From Caldifarciminota bacterium (GTDB lineage Bacteria; Hydrothermota; Hydrothermia; S141-80), in NCBI GenBank assembly GCA_027053375.1, contig JALUJC010000186.1, forward strand, positions 1 to 9,857: 9,857 nucleotides of DNA. Direction: 5' to 3'. The notes beneath the pieces were generated by a model that saw nothing but the letters and a program-made list of their open reading frames with translations, was not told the origin of the DNA and did not search any database. Shown here piece after piece: positions 1-6,152 of the stretch (positions within the stretch are counted from its first letter, which is position 1; each line of letters opens with the position of its first letter). Both the position numbers and the translations under genes were made by a program.

Positions 1-534
1 CCCTATGCGGTTTCAAAACGCGCTGCGGAACTGTACGGGAAGGTCTTCGCCTCCCTCTATCCACTTGAAATTGTGGCGCTGCGGTATTTCAACGTGTACG
101 GTCCACGCCAGGATCCGGCATCGGAATACGCTGCGGTGATTCCTCGATTCATCTCCCGGGTTCTCCAGGGCCTCCCCCCCATCATCTATGGGGACGGGTC
201 CCAGACCCGGGATTTCACCTTTGTGGAGGATGTGGTGGAAGCCAACTGGCGGGCTATGAACGTGGAACTGCAGGAACCCTTCGTGGTGATGAATATATGC
301 GGGGGGCGTCAGATCTCCATTCTGGAACTGGCACAAACCATCCTTCGCATCGGGCAAAAGGAAGAACTGGAACCCCTCTTTCAGGATCCCCGGCCCGGAG
401 ACATCAAACACTCCCTGGGGGATCCTTCGCGGGCGCGTGAGATCCTGGGAATGGAGGCCTTCCTCCCGCTGGAGGAAGGCCTCCACCGCACCTTCAGTTG
501 GTTTCAGGAGCGACTTCAGGAAGCGCAGATGTAG
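1..534 (+). CDS. NAD-dependent sugar epimerase, C-terminal part (5' end outside window)
   Basis: This is the C-terminal 177 residues of an extended short-chain dehydrogenase/reductase that probably interconverts UDP-sugars at C4 (UDP-glucose or UDP-GlcNAc 4-epimerase) for surface polysaccharide. The reading frame is open from base 1. The catalytic pair appears at once as PYAVSK (Tyr2 and Lys6 of the visible part, the YxxxK motif). It is followed by RYFNVYGPRQDP, an AAVIPRF stretch typical of WbpP-like epimerases, and GDGSQTRDFTFVEDVV, the usual substrate-binding region. The end, LEEGLHRTFSWFQERL, matches the normal family C-terminus, so the 3' end is complete. The N-terminal NAD-binding GxxGxxG lies outside the window, so the exact substrate (Glc, GlcNAc, GlcA or dTDP-glucose dehydration) is open. 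The last 41 bases overlap the end of the convergent PUR gene, and a strong hairpin lies at 453-484 within it. Confidence 0.9.
   Translation, partial: PYAVSKRAAELYGKVFASLYPLEIVALRYFNVYGPRQDPASEYAAVIPRFISRVLQGLPPIIYGDGSQTRDFTFVEDVVEANWRAMNVELQEPFVVMNICGGRQISILELAQTILRIGQKEELEPLFQDPRPGDIKHSLGDPSRAREILGMEAFLPLEEGLHRTFSWFQERLQEAQM
453..484. repeat. Perfect 14-bp inverted repeat with 4-base loop at a convergent gene end
   Basis: The left arm GGAGGCCTTCCTCC (453-466), loop CGCT (467-470) and right arm GGAGGAAGGCCTCC (471-484) form a perfect 14-bp stem. It lies inside the epimerase coding region, about 50 bases before its stop. On the minus strand it begins 9 bases after the stop codon of the PUR gene. 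No run of T follows it on either strand, so it is not a standard intrinsic terminator. It could still halt transcription or protect the 3' ends of either transcript. The existence of the repeat is certain; its role is inferred. Confidence 0.9.
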
Positions 535-790
535 AACCGGGCACAGGAAGCGCGGCAAGTTCGCTGCCCTCCCGGGAACGCATCACAGCAAACACTTCCT
601 GGAGGGCTTCCTCAAACTTGTCCACGTCTTCCTCAAAAATCATAACCCGGTGCTTCTGGATCTCGCCGTCTGCGGTCCGCCGTTTCTCTGACACCACCAG
701 ATACCGTTCTCCCCGACGGTTGATTTTCACGTCGAGGAAGTAGATCCTGTGGCCTGCAGGGATCTTTTTGCTGTAGATGGCTTTCTCCAT
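494..790 (-). CDS. Single-domain PUR-alpha-like nucleic-acid-binding protein (DUF3276 type)
   Basis: This 98-residue protein has one PUR repeat. The signature runs from IYSKKIPAGHRIYFLDVK (residues 5-22) through YLVVSEKR (30-37) and KHRVMIFEEDVDKF (46-59) to an amphipathic helix FEEALQEV (59-66). This follows the bacterial DUF3276 pattern of a basic beta-sheet with a helix. Family members such as Borrelia BpuR bind single-stranded DNA and RNA and act as regulators, so a nucleic-acid-binding role in the cytoplasm is likely. The target is unknown. The start is well supported: GGGAGG lies 6 bases before the ATG, and the family motif begins at residue 6. The first 64 bases overlap the end of mnmA in another frame. 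Residues 71-98 are a low-complexity tail, and the last dozen or so are encoded opposite the epimerase 3' end. It is the last gene of the minus-strand unit. Confidence 0.85.
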   Translation of the reverse strand: MEKAIYSKKIPAGHRIYFLDVKINRRGERYLVVSEKRRTADGEIQKHRVMIFEEDVDKFEEALQEVFAVMRSREGSELAALPVPGSTSALPEVAPETN

Positions 791-1842
791 GGATCTCCTC
801 CCTTCCGTACCAGCTCCTTGATCACGCCGACCCCCACCACCCGACCCCCATCGTCATAGACGACAGCGTACTGGCCAGGTGCTGGAGGCCAGACCGGCTC
901 CTCAAAGTGGATCCACACACCCCCGTCGCTGCGGAGAATCTCGGCAGGAGCGGGCGCATGTGTGGATCTCACGCGGACCCAGCGGCGACCCTCCGTGATT
1001 TTTCGATCTCCAACAGGTTCCACACGAATGCGATGCACCCACAGTGCTTCTCTCGGTCCCAGCACCACCTTCCCGGTGTTCGGGTCCCGGTCCACCACAT
1101 AGACCCTCCGCCCCAGAGACACCCCCAGTCCTTTTCGCTGTCCAATGGTATACAACACCGCACCCTTATGACGCCCCACCTCTCGACCATGCAGGTCCAC
1201 AAACACCCCGGGGCGCGGCTGCAGGTGCTGCTGAAGGTACGCCCGGGTGTTGCCCTCCGTGAAACAGATCTCCTGAGACTCAATTCTTGAAGCGGTAGGA
1301 AGACGTTGGGCACGGGCAATCTCACGCACCTCCTTCTTGGTGAGATCTCCCACGGGAAACAGGACATGACGCAGCACCTCCCGGGGAACCAGGGCCAGAA
1401 AATAGGACTGATCTTTCCATGAATCCACCGCGCGATACAGTTCTCCGTCCGCATCCACCCGCGCAAAATGCCCGGTGGCCACTCGTTCGGCACCAAGATC
1501 CCGTGCAAAATCCAGCATCCAGCCAAACTTCAACCACCGGTTGCACAACAGGCACACATTGGGGGTTTCCCCGCGTCGGTAACCTTCCAGAAAAGCGTGG
1601 ATAACGTTCGTTCGGAACGTTTCTCTCAGATCCACCACATAGTGGGGAATATCCAGCATGCGGGCAAGCTTGCGGGCGGCACGAATGGCCTCCACGCCGC
1701 AGCAGGTTTTCCGGAAAGACCCCCGGTCGTCATAAAGCCAGAGCGTCACCCCCACCACCTCCATGCCCTGCTCCTTCAGGAGCCAGGCAGCCACCGAACT
1801 GTCCACGCCTCCCGAAAGTCCCACCACCACACGCGTCTTCAT
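727..1842 (-). CDS. mnmA: tRNA-specific 2-thiouridylase MnmA
   Basis: MnmA activates U34 of tRNA(Lys/Glu/Gln) with ATP and replaces its 2-oxygen with sulfur from a persulfide relay. The 371 residues match family length. The PP-loop SGGVDSS is at residues 10-16. The catalytic cysteines are C100 (in CLLCN) and C193 (in SQEICF). GHFARVD (125-131), KDQSYFLA (143-150) and the IGQRKGLG segment (233-240) are also present. An extra cysteine, C97, makes a CxxCN motif as in many non-enteric MnmAs. The start ATG shares a 4-base ATGA overlap with the upstream oxidase gene, and GGGAGGAG lies about 13 bases before it. Homology appears to end near residue 344. The last 27 or so residues (Lys/Arg/Ser/Thr-rich) have no counterpart that I recognise, and most are encoded by the ribosome-binding site and start of the overlapping PUR gene. 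No sulfur-donor gene is in view. Confidence 0.97.
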   Translation of the reverse strand: MKTRVVVGLSGGVDSSVAAWLLKEQGMEVVGVTLWLYDDRGSFRKTCCGVEAIRAARKLARMLDIPHYVVDLRETFRTNVIHAFLEGYRRGETPNVCLLCNRWLKFGWMLDFARDLGAERVATGHFARVDADGELYRAVDSWKDQSYFLALVPREVLRHVLFPVGDLTKKEVREIARAQRLPTASRIESQEICFTEGNTRAYLQQHLQPRPGVFVDLHGREVGRHKGAVLYTIGQRKGLGVSLGRRVYVVDRDPNTGKVVLGPREALWVHRIRVEPVGDRKITEGRRWVRVRSTHAPAPAEILRSDGGVWIHFEEPVWPPAPGQYAVVYDDGGRVVGVGVIKELVRKGGDPWRKPSTAKRSLQATGSTSST

Positions 1843-3011
1843 GGCACGGGCTCTTCTCCTCCCACGGGTGTAAAACCCTCCCGCGGTTCAAACGCCAGAT
1901 CTGCAGGGAATCGGTCAGGACGAAGCGGTTCTGGATCCAGCGGTGGTTGCGTTTCTGTGATCAGTGCACCCAGCACCGAACCTGCGGTGGGGGCACGCAT
2001 CACCCCCAGACCGTTCATCCCTGCGATCACATACAATCCTTCCACATCACGTACGGGTCCCACCAGCGGACGCCGGTCCGGTGTCCCCAGGCAGGGCCCG
2101 GCCCATCCACGCATAAACCCCGCATCCTCCGCCATCGGCACACGACGAGGCAGGATCTCGGCAATGAATTCCATAAACTGTGGGTCTGATGGCGCTTCTG
2201 CCAGCGGGTCGGGATGATGGAGGTCGGTTCCGTCCCCCACCACCCAGTAACGATCCCCTTCCGGCCGGGTATAGATCCCGCTGTCCAGATCATGGATCAT
2301 GGGCGCCTCCACCTGCTCAGGGAGGGCGATCACCCCGGCCTGTGCCCGATAGGGCTTCAGGGGGAGTCGCAGATCATGAAAAGCAAGCAGCATGGGGGTC
2401 CAGGCCCCTGTGGCCACCACCACCCGACTGGTTTTGAGTTCTCCTTCTTCCGTAAGCACCCCCACCACCCGGTGTTCTTTAAACCGGATCCCTTCCACCA
2501 CATTCAGCAGGGAGATCTTCACACCCTCGTTCTTCAGATACAGGTAGAGGGCATACAGATAAGCGGAGGGGTCAATATAGGCATCTTCGGGTGACCACAG
2601 CGCACCCAGGAGCGCACGCGCATTCAACCAGGGCCACCGGTGCTGCACCTCCTCAGGGGTAAGAAAAGCCGCACCAAGCCCCCTCTCCCGGATCAGCTCC
2701 AGCTGGCTCCGCAAAACCCTCAGGGTGGAAGCAGAATGCGCCGTCCGCAGCAGACCGTAGGTCTGAATCCGGAGGATTCCCCGGGAAGCCCTGGCCGCAT
2801 ACCGGTAAAAGTCCAGGCTCTGGCGGACCATTTCCAGATCATAGGCGCTTTCCTGCAGATAACTGACAATTCCCACACTTTTTGAACTGCTCCCACTGCC
2901 CAGCAGCCCCTGATCCACCACAGCAATCCGGGTCATCCCCCGGGTATAGAGCGCATAGGCGGTGGACAGTCCGGAAACCCCCGCTCCGATGATCACCGCA
3001 TCCAGTGTCAC
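1839..3011 (-). CDS. FAD-dependent amine/amino-acid oxidoreductase (DAO family)
   Basis: This 390-residue flavoprotein probably oxidises a secondary amine or amino acid, as in the sarcosine oxidase beta / glycine oxidase group. The dinucleotide-binding GAGVSG is at residues 9-14, with the acidic residue D33 closing the second strand. YIDPSAYLYAL, VVVATGAW and the C-terminal TPDRRPLVGP then GLYVIAGMNGLG follow the DAO order. Most relatives have GHG where this protein has GLG, so the flavin/substrate environment may differ. The protein has no signal peptide and looks cytoplasmic. The start is GTG, preceded by AGGAGG at 6 bases, and the GTGA overlap couples it to the aminotransferase upstream. 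The last 25 or so residues (Pro/Glu-rich) look like a lineage-specific tail. Substrate cannot be told from sequence. An oxidase next to an aminotransferase suggests shared amino-compound metabolism, but this is inference. Confidence 0.9.
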   Translation of the reverse strand: MTLDAVIIGAGVSGLSTAYALYTRGMTRIAVVDQGLLGSGSSSKSVGIVSYLQESAYDLEMVRQSLDFYRYAARASRGILRIQTYGLLRTAHSASTLRVLRSQLELIRERGLGAAFLTPEEVQHRWPWLNARALLGALWSPEDAYIDPSAYLYALYLYLKNEGVKISLLNVVEGIRFKEHRVVGVLTEEGELKTSRVVVATGAWTPMLLAFHDLRLPLKPYRAQAGVIALPEQVEAPMIHDLDSGIYTRPEGDRYWVVGDGTDLHHPDPLAEAPSDPQFMEFIAEILPRRVPMAEDAGFMRGWAGPCLGTPDRRPLVGPVRDVEGLYVIAGMNGLGVMRAPTAGSVLGALITETQPPLDPEPLRPDRFPADLAFEPREGFTPVGGEEPVP

Positions 3012-4156
3012 CCCTGTCCTCCTGAAGTAAAATATGCCCGTACCGCCTCCACGACACGATCCACTTCTTCATCTTTCAGAAAGGGATGCATGGGAAGGGT
3101 GATCACCTCCCGGGCCACCTGTTCCGTGACCGGAAGCTGTCCTTCCCGATAGCCCAGAGGGGCCATGGCAGGCTGCAGATGGGAAGGAATGGGATAGTGC
3201 ACGCCTGTGGCGATTCCGCGGGTGTGGAGATACTCCCGTAGGGCGTCCCGATGTTCGGCAGGGACCCGTATCACATAGAGATGGTACACATGATGGGCCC
3301 AGTCCCGCTCCACCGGGGTGTGAATGGGAAGCCCCCGGAAGCCCTCCGTATACCGTGCAGCCAGCACACGGCGCCGTTCATTCCATGCATTCAGATGGGG
3401 AAGCTTCAATCGCAACACGGCTGCCTGCAGTTCATCCAGCCGACTGTTGGTGCCCATACGGGCATGGGTATACTTGTCCGTTTGTCCATGAACCCGCAGA
3501 AGCCGGACGGTCTCGGCCACGTCATCCCGGGAAGTGGAAATCCCCCCGGCTTCCCCGAAAGCGCCCAGGTTTTTTGTGTAATAGAAGCTGAATGCCGCCG
3601 CATCACCAAGGGCGCCTACCATCTTCCAGCTTCCCTCTGGATCCCGGTACCGTGCGCCATGCGCCTGCGCCGCATCTTCAAGTATCCAGAGGTCATGGCG
3701 CGCCGCCAGGCGCTGGAGGGGTGCCATATCCACGGGATGGCCGAACAGGTGCACAGGGAGAATGCCCCGTGTTCGTGAAGAGAGGGCCGATTCCACCGCA
3801 TCCACATCCATGGTGTAGGTTTCAGGATCAATGTCCACCAGCACAGGCCGTGCCCCCACATGCCAGATGGCTTCAATGGTGGCAAAAAAGGTGAAGGACA
3901 CCGTGATCACCTCATCCCCGGGCTCCACCCCGAGCGCCTGAAGCGCAAGAATCAGGGCTTCGGTTCCACTGCCCACACCCAGGTGATGGCGCACCCCGAG
4001 ATAGGCTGCAAATTCCTTTTCAAATGCCTGAACATTGGGACCCAGGAACAGGTGCATCCGGTTCAGAATCTCCTGCCAGTGCCCAAGGAGATCCTTTTCA
4101 ATCGCCCTGTACTGTGCCCGTAAATCAACGAGGGGGATGGTGGAAACATCGTTCAC
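3008..4156 (-). CDS. DegT/DnrJ/EryC1/StrS family PLP-dependent aminotransferase
   Basis: This is a 382-residue fold-type-I aminotransferase. Family members usually move an amino group from glutamate or glutamine to a keto-sugar nucleotide, making amino sugars for glycans or secondary metabolites. The N-terminus PLVDLRAQY is diagnostic. GSGTEAL (62-68) binds the cofactor phosphate, EDAAQAHGA (160-168) supplies the aspartate D161 that pairs with the pyridine nitrogen, and FYYTKNLGAFGEAG (191-204) holds the Schiff-base lysine K195. It is full length. The start is GTG, with GGGAG 10 bases upstream; no better in-frame start is near. It lies 24 bases after tRNA-Leu with no visible terminator, and overlaps the next gene by GTGA. 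A nucleotide-sugar epimerase sits at the window's left edge, so surface-sugar synthesis is plausible, but the exact sugar is unknown. Confidence 0.95.
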   Translation of the reverse strand: MNDVSTIPLVDLRAQYRAIEKDLLGHWQEILNRMHLFLGPNVQAFEKEFAAYLGVRHHLGVGSGTEALILALQALGVEPGDEVITVSFTFFATIEAIWHVGARPVLVDIDPETYTMDVDAVESALSSRTRGILPVHLFGHPVDMAPLQRLAARHDLWILEDAAQAHGARYRDPEGSWKMVGALGDAAAFSFYYTKNLGAFGEAGGISTSRDDVAETVRLLRVHGQTDKYTHARMGTNSRLDELQAAVLRLKLPHLNAWNERRRVLAARYTEGFRGLPIHTPVERDWAHHVYHLYVIRVPAEHRDALREYLHTRGIATGVHYPIPSHLQPAMAPLGYREGQLPVTEQVAREVITLPMHPFLKDEEVDRVVEAVRAYFTSGGQG

Positions 4157-4180
4157 CGCGTGAAAACTCCCGGTTCAAAA

Positions 4181-4262
4181 TGCGAGGGGCGGGACTTGAA
4201 CCCGCACGGGAAATCCCACCAGATCCTAAATCTGGCGCGTCTGCCTGTTCCGCCACCCTCGC
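4181..4262 (-). tRNA. tRNA-Leu (anticodon UAG)
   Basis: The 82-base class II tRNA folds fully. The acceptor stem is GCGAGGG with CCCTCGC and discriminator A. The D stem is GCG/CGC, the anticodon stem is CCAGA/TCTGG around loop TTTAGGA, a long variable arm carries GGGA...TCCC, and the T stem is GCGGG/CCCGC around TTCAAGT. The anticodon UAG (bases 4228-4226) reads CUA and other CUN leucine codons. The CCA end is not encoded: the discriminator is followed by TTTTG, so CCA must be added after processing. It is preceded by its own strong promoter and followed 24 bases later by the aminotransferase start. RNase P and RNase Z cutting would therefore give the mRNA a leader of about 24 bases. Confidence 0.97.
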
Positions 4263-4284
4263 GCCTTTCATGGGTTGTAAGTAC

Positions 4285-4313
4285 ATTGTACAAAACCGGT
4301 GGGGGAGTGTCAA
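4285..4313 (-). promoter_or_regulatory. Sigma-70-type promoter for tRNA-Leu and downstream operon
   Basis: Read on the minus strand, a perfect -35 TTGACA (4313-4308) is separated by 17 bases from -10 TACAAT (4290-4285). Transcription would start near 4278, about 15 bases before the mature tRNA 5' end. Both boxes and the spacing are near-ideal. No other equally good promoter is seen before the aminotransferase, oxidase, mnmA and PUR genes. Confidence 0.87.
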
Positions 4314-4348
4314 AAACCTGCCCCTCCTGTGCAGCATGCAGGGAATCC

Positions 4349-4699
4349 CTACGTGGTACGCTGAATGCTTCCGGCTGCATCTCCCACCCTCGTATGCTTC
4401 AGAACAAAGCGCACGACATCATAGAACCAGAAGGGTGTTGCAAGGCCAAAAGTCAGAAGAATGACAAGAAGCCACAGGAACCCATGCCCCACATAAGCAA
4501 CGAATCCCGCGTCCACCACAAGAGGACGTTCTCCCTGCTGTTCATCCAACCACACCGTATGGGAAAGCACAAACTGAACAAGATAGTAAGGCCAGATGAT
4601 CCCGGCCATTCCAAAAGTAATCAGGATCAGCAGAACCCAGACCACCCCGTGGCCAAGGATCTCCACATACGTCAGGTTCACCCTGTACGAGGACCGCAT
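4349..4699 (-). CDS. Small membrane protein with two copies of a ~35-residue membrane unit
   Basis: This 116-residue protein is hydrophobic in two blocks. Residues 16-48 and 71-103 are copies of one unit: G-H-G-x2-W, a run of Leu/Ile/Val, T-F-G, an aromatic W/Y patch, then V-x-F-V-L-x-H-T. By hand alignment 19 of the 33 positions are identical with no gap. Each unit contains one or two membrane-crossing or re-entrant segments, joined by a short charged linker (51-60). The W...TFG...W...RF...HT spacing recalls repeat units in the DUF898 (YjgN) type of membrane protein, but I cannot assign a family and the function is unknown. The start is supported by GGAGG 7 bases upstream. It diverges from infA and ends about 35 bases before the tRNA promoter's -35, so it may sit upstream of that unit or read into it. 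Confidence 0.75.
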   Translation of the reverse strand: MRSSYRVNLTYVEILGHGVVWVLLILITFGMAGIIWPYYLVQFVLSHTVWLDEQQGERPLVVDAGFVAYVGHGFLWLLVILLTFGLATPFWFYDVVRFVLKHTRVGDAAGSIQRTT

Positions 4700-4721
4700 G
4701 GATCAACCTCCATCGTTTCCA

Positions 4722-4753
4722 TACACCTGCACGTAAGCATGCAGACCCGTGTA
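4722..4753. promoter_or_regulatory. Imperfect dyad in the divergent spacer (possible operator or leader hairpin)
   Basis: TACACCTGCA (4722-4731) faces TGCAG-ACCC-GTGTA (4740-4753). This gives two 5-bp stems, interrupted on one side by four unpaired bases, around an 8-base loop. It lies 23 bases upstream of the small membrane protein start (minus strand) and about 50 bases upstream of the infA -35 box. No good promoter is evident for the minus-strand gene here. It could be a regulator site or part of an mRNA leader; the evidence is only the symmetry. Confidence 0.35.
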
Positions 4754-4799
4754 CGAATGCACAAGCCCTTTCCTGCCCGAGGCCCCCGACATTGCGCAT

Positions 4800-4828
4800 T
4801 TGAAGGGTTAGGCGCTTTCCCGTATAAT
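4800..4828 (+). promoter_or_regulatory. Sigma-70-type promoter for the infA operon
   Basis: The -35 box TTGAAG (4800-4805) and a perfect -10 box TATAAT (4823-4828) are 17 bases apart. Initiation is expected near 4834-4836, only about 13-15 bases before the infA ATG, so the ribosome-binding site AGGAGG (4836-4841) would lie at the very 5' end of the transcript. No other promoter of this quality is visible within the downstream genes, which overlap one another. Confidence 0.85.
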
Positions 4829-4848
4829 AGCCATCAGGAGGAAATTCC

Positions 4849-5070
4849 ATGGCCAAAGACAAGAACGTGATTCGTCTGGAAGGTACGGTAAAAGAGGTGT
4901 TGCCCAACACCATGTTCCGCGTGGAGCTGGACAACGGGGTGCTGGTGCTGGCCCATATTGCGGGAAAGATGCGGATGCACTACATACGGATCGTCCCTGG
5001 CGACCGGGTGCTCGTGGAATTGTCTCCCTATGACCTGACGCGGGGACGTATTGTGTATCGGTACAAATGA
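4849..5070 (+). CDS. infA: Translation initiation factor IF-1
   Basis: IF-1 is the small OB-fold protein that fills the ribosomal A site during initiation and acts with IF-2 and IF-3. The 73 residues match the universal length of about 72. The family core is clear: [18 protein letters not shown] (residues 10-27), then the basic [10 protein letters not shown], then [18 protein letters not shown] and the usual YRYK end. AGGAGG lies 7 bases before the ATG. The gene is not beside the ribosomal protein, map, adk or secY genes that often flank it; instead it leads an operon ending in ligA and a ClC gene. Its TGA shares ATGA with the next start codon. Confidence 0.98.
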   Translation: MAKDKNVIRLEGTVKEVLPNTMFRVELDNGVLVLAHIAGKMRMHYIRIVPGDRVLVELSPYDLTRGRIVYRYK

Positions 5071-5534
5071 GCCTCCGACGGCTCCTCCAGATCCTGATTC
5101 TCGCGGGGGTGTATTTTTTCCTTTTGCCCTATGCGTGGCCACGCCCGAAAATCTATCTGGACGAACCGGAAACACTTGAGTTCCCCAATCCGGTCACGGT
5201 CTGGAATATCTACTATCTCGGGTTGCACAGCAACTGGCAGGCATTGAGCGCCACACTGATCGCACACGGCACACCGGTGGTACTCACCACCTGGGTCACC
5301 GACTCCACACCCCCACCGGTAAACTGGTGGACCTATCCCCAGTTTCGGGGAAGGGAAATCCGGATCGATCTGAACACCTATCAGCAATTGTTGCAATTGA
5401 AAACGGAGGACTACCTTCCGGGCACATTGAGAATCTACTATCGGTATGCCCGGATCACGGGTCCTCCCTGGCAGCGACAGGGTCAATGGGTTCTCGACTC
5501 CGCAACGATCCAGATCAAGCCCTATACGGGGTAA
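5067..5534 (+). CDS. Uncharacterised membrane-anchored protein
   Basis: I do not recognise this 155-residue protein. Residues 3-24 ([20 protein letters not shown] and the next Trp) form a basic-then-hydrophobic segment that is either an uncleaved membrane anchor or a signal peptide; no lipobox cysteine is present. The rest is rich in Trp, Tyr, Thr and Pro and alternates polar and apolar residues, which suggests a beta-rich domain outside the cytoplasmic membrane. It starts by ATGA overlap with infA and likely depends on coupled translation. Its tail overlaps the DUF502 gene by up to 49 bases, depending on that gene's start. That it is a real gene follows from the exact stop/start overlap, its coding content and the lack of any gap in the operon. 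Function is unknown. Confidence 0.75.
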   Translation: MSLRRLLQILILAGVYFFLLPYAWPRPKIYLDEPETLEFPNPVTVWNIYYLGLHSNWQALSATLIAHGTPVVLTTWVTDSTPPPVNWWTYPQFRGREIRIDLNTYQQLLQLKTEDYLPGTLRIYYRYARITGPPWQRQGQWVLDSATIQIKPYTG

Positions 5535-6152
5535 CCGCTTTCCTGCGCACCCTTCCGCCCTTCCGGGAAGGCCTTTTCCGGGGGGTGGTGGTGTTGTTGC
5601 CTGTTGTCCTCACTCTGTGGGTGCTCTGGATCCTGCTCAACGTCGTGGCAGGGCGGATTGCGCAGATCCTGAACCGGATCCCCTTTGTGGGCAGTCTTCC
5701 CTATCTCGTCCTGCTGTTTCTAGCACTGATCATTGTGGCGGTGTTCCTCTATGGCATCGGCGTGCTCACCACAAGTTATCTGGGAATGAAAACGCTCTCC
5801 TGGGTGGAGAACACCCTGAAACGCATCCCCCTTGCGCGCGCCGTGTACACGGCTTCCCAGGACGCGGTGCACATGCTGTCCCGAAACCGCACCTCCCTGC
5901 TCCGCCCGGTGGTGGTGCCCTTTCCGCTGGCGCATACCCGCGCCATCGGTTTTCTCACCCATGAAACCCCCATCGAAATCCACGGGAAACCCCATCTGCA
6001 TGTGTTTATCCCCACCACCCCCAATCCCACCACTGGCTGGTACATTCTCTATCCTGAACAGGACGTGGAGAAACTGAACATCTCCGCGGAGGAAGCACTC
6101 CGATGGATTGTTTCCGGTGGACTTCTTCTGAAAGAAAAGGAACTGGTGGACC

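Noticed and set aside
2039..2110. Cysteine before TPD in the FAD oxidase as a covalent flavin attachment site like that of monomeric sarcosine oxidase
   Set aside because: Its spacing to the conserved Asp does not match the known attachment cysteine, so covalent flavin cannot be claimed.
1468..2217. 249-residue open frame on the + strand
   Set aside because: It lies opposite mnmA and the FAD oxidase; low-complexity Ser/Gly/Pro/Arg content and no ribosome-binding site.
4312..4343. Possible intrinsic terminator for the small membrane protein on the minus strand: CCTGC ... GCAGG followed by TTTTT
   Set aside because: The stem has only 5 bp around a 16-base loop, and the T-run is part of the tRNA promoter's -35 region; too weak to call.
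4024..4464. Open frames on the + strand running across the tRNA gene
   Set aside because: They cross the tRNA, its promoter and parts of two minus-strand genes; no coding support.
5327..5485. N-terminal extension of the DUF502 frame
   Set aside because: The extra residues lie opposite the frame of the preceding gene and have no membrane or family character; ATG 5486 is closer to the conserved start of the domain.
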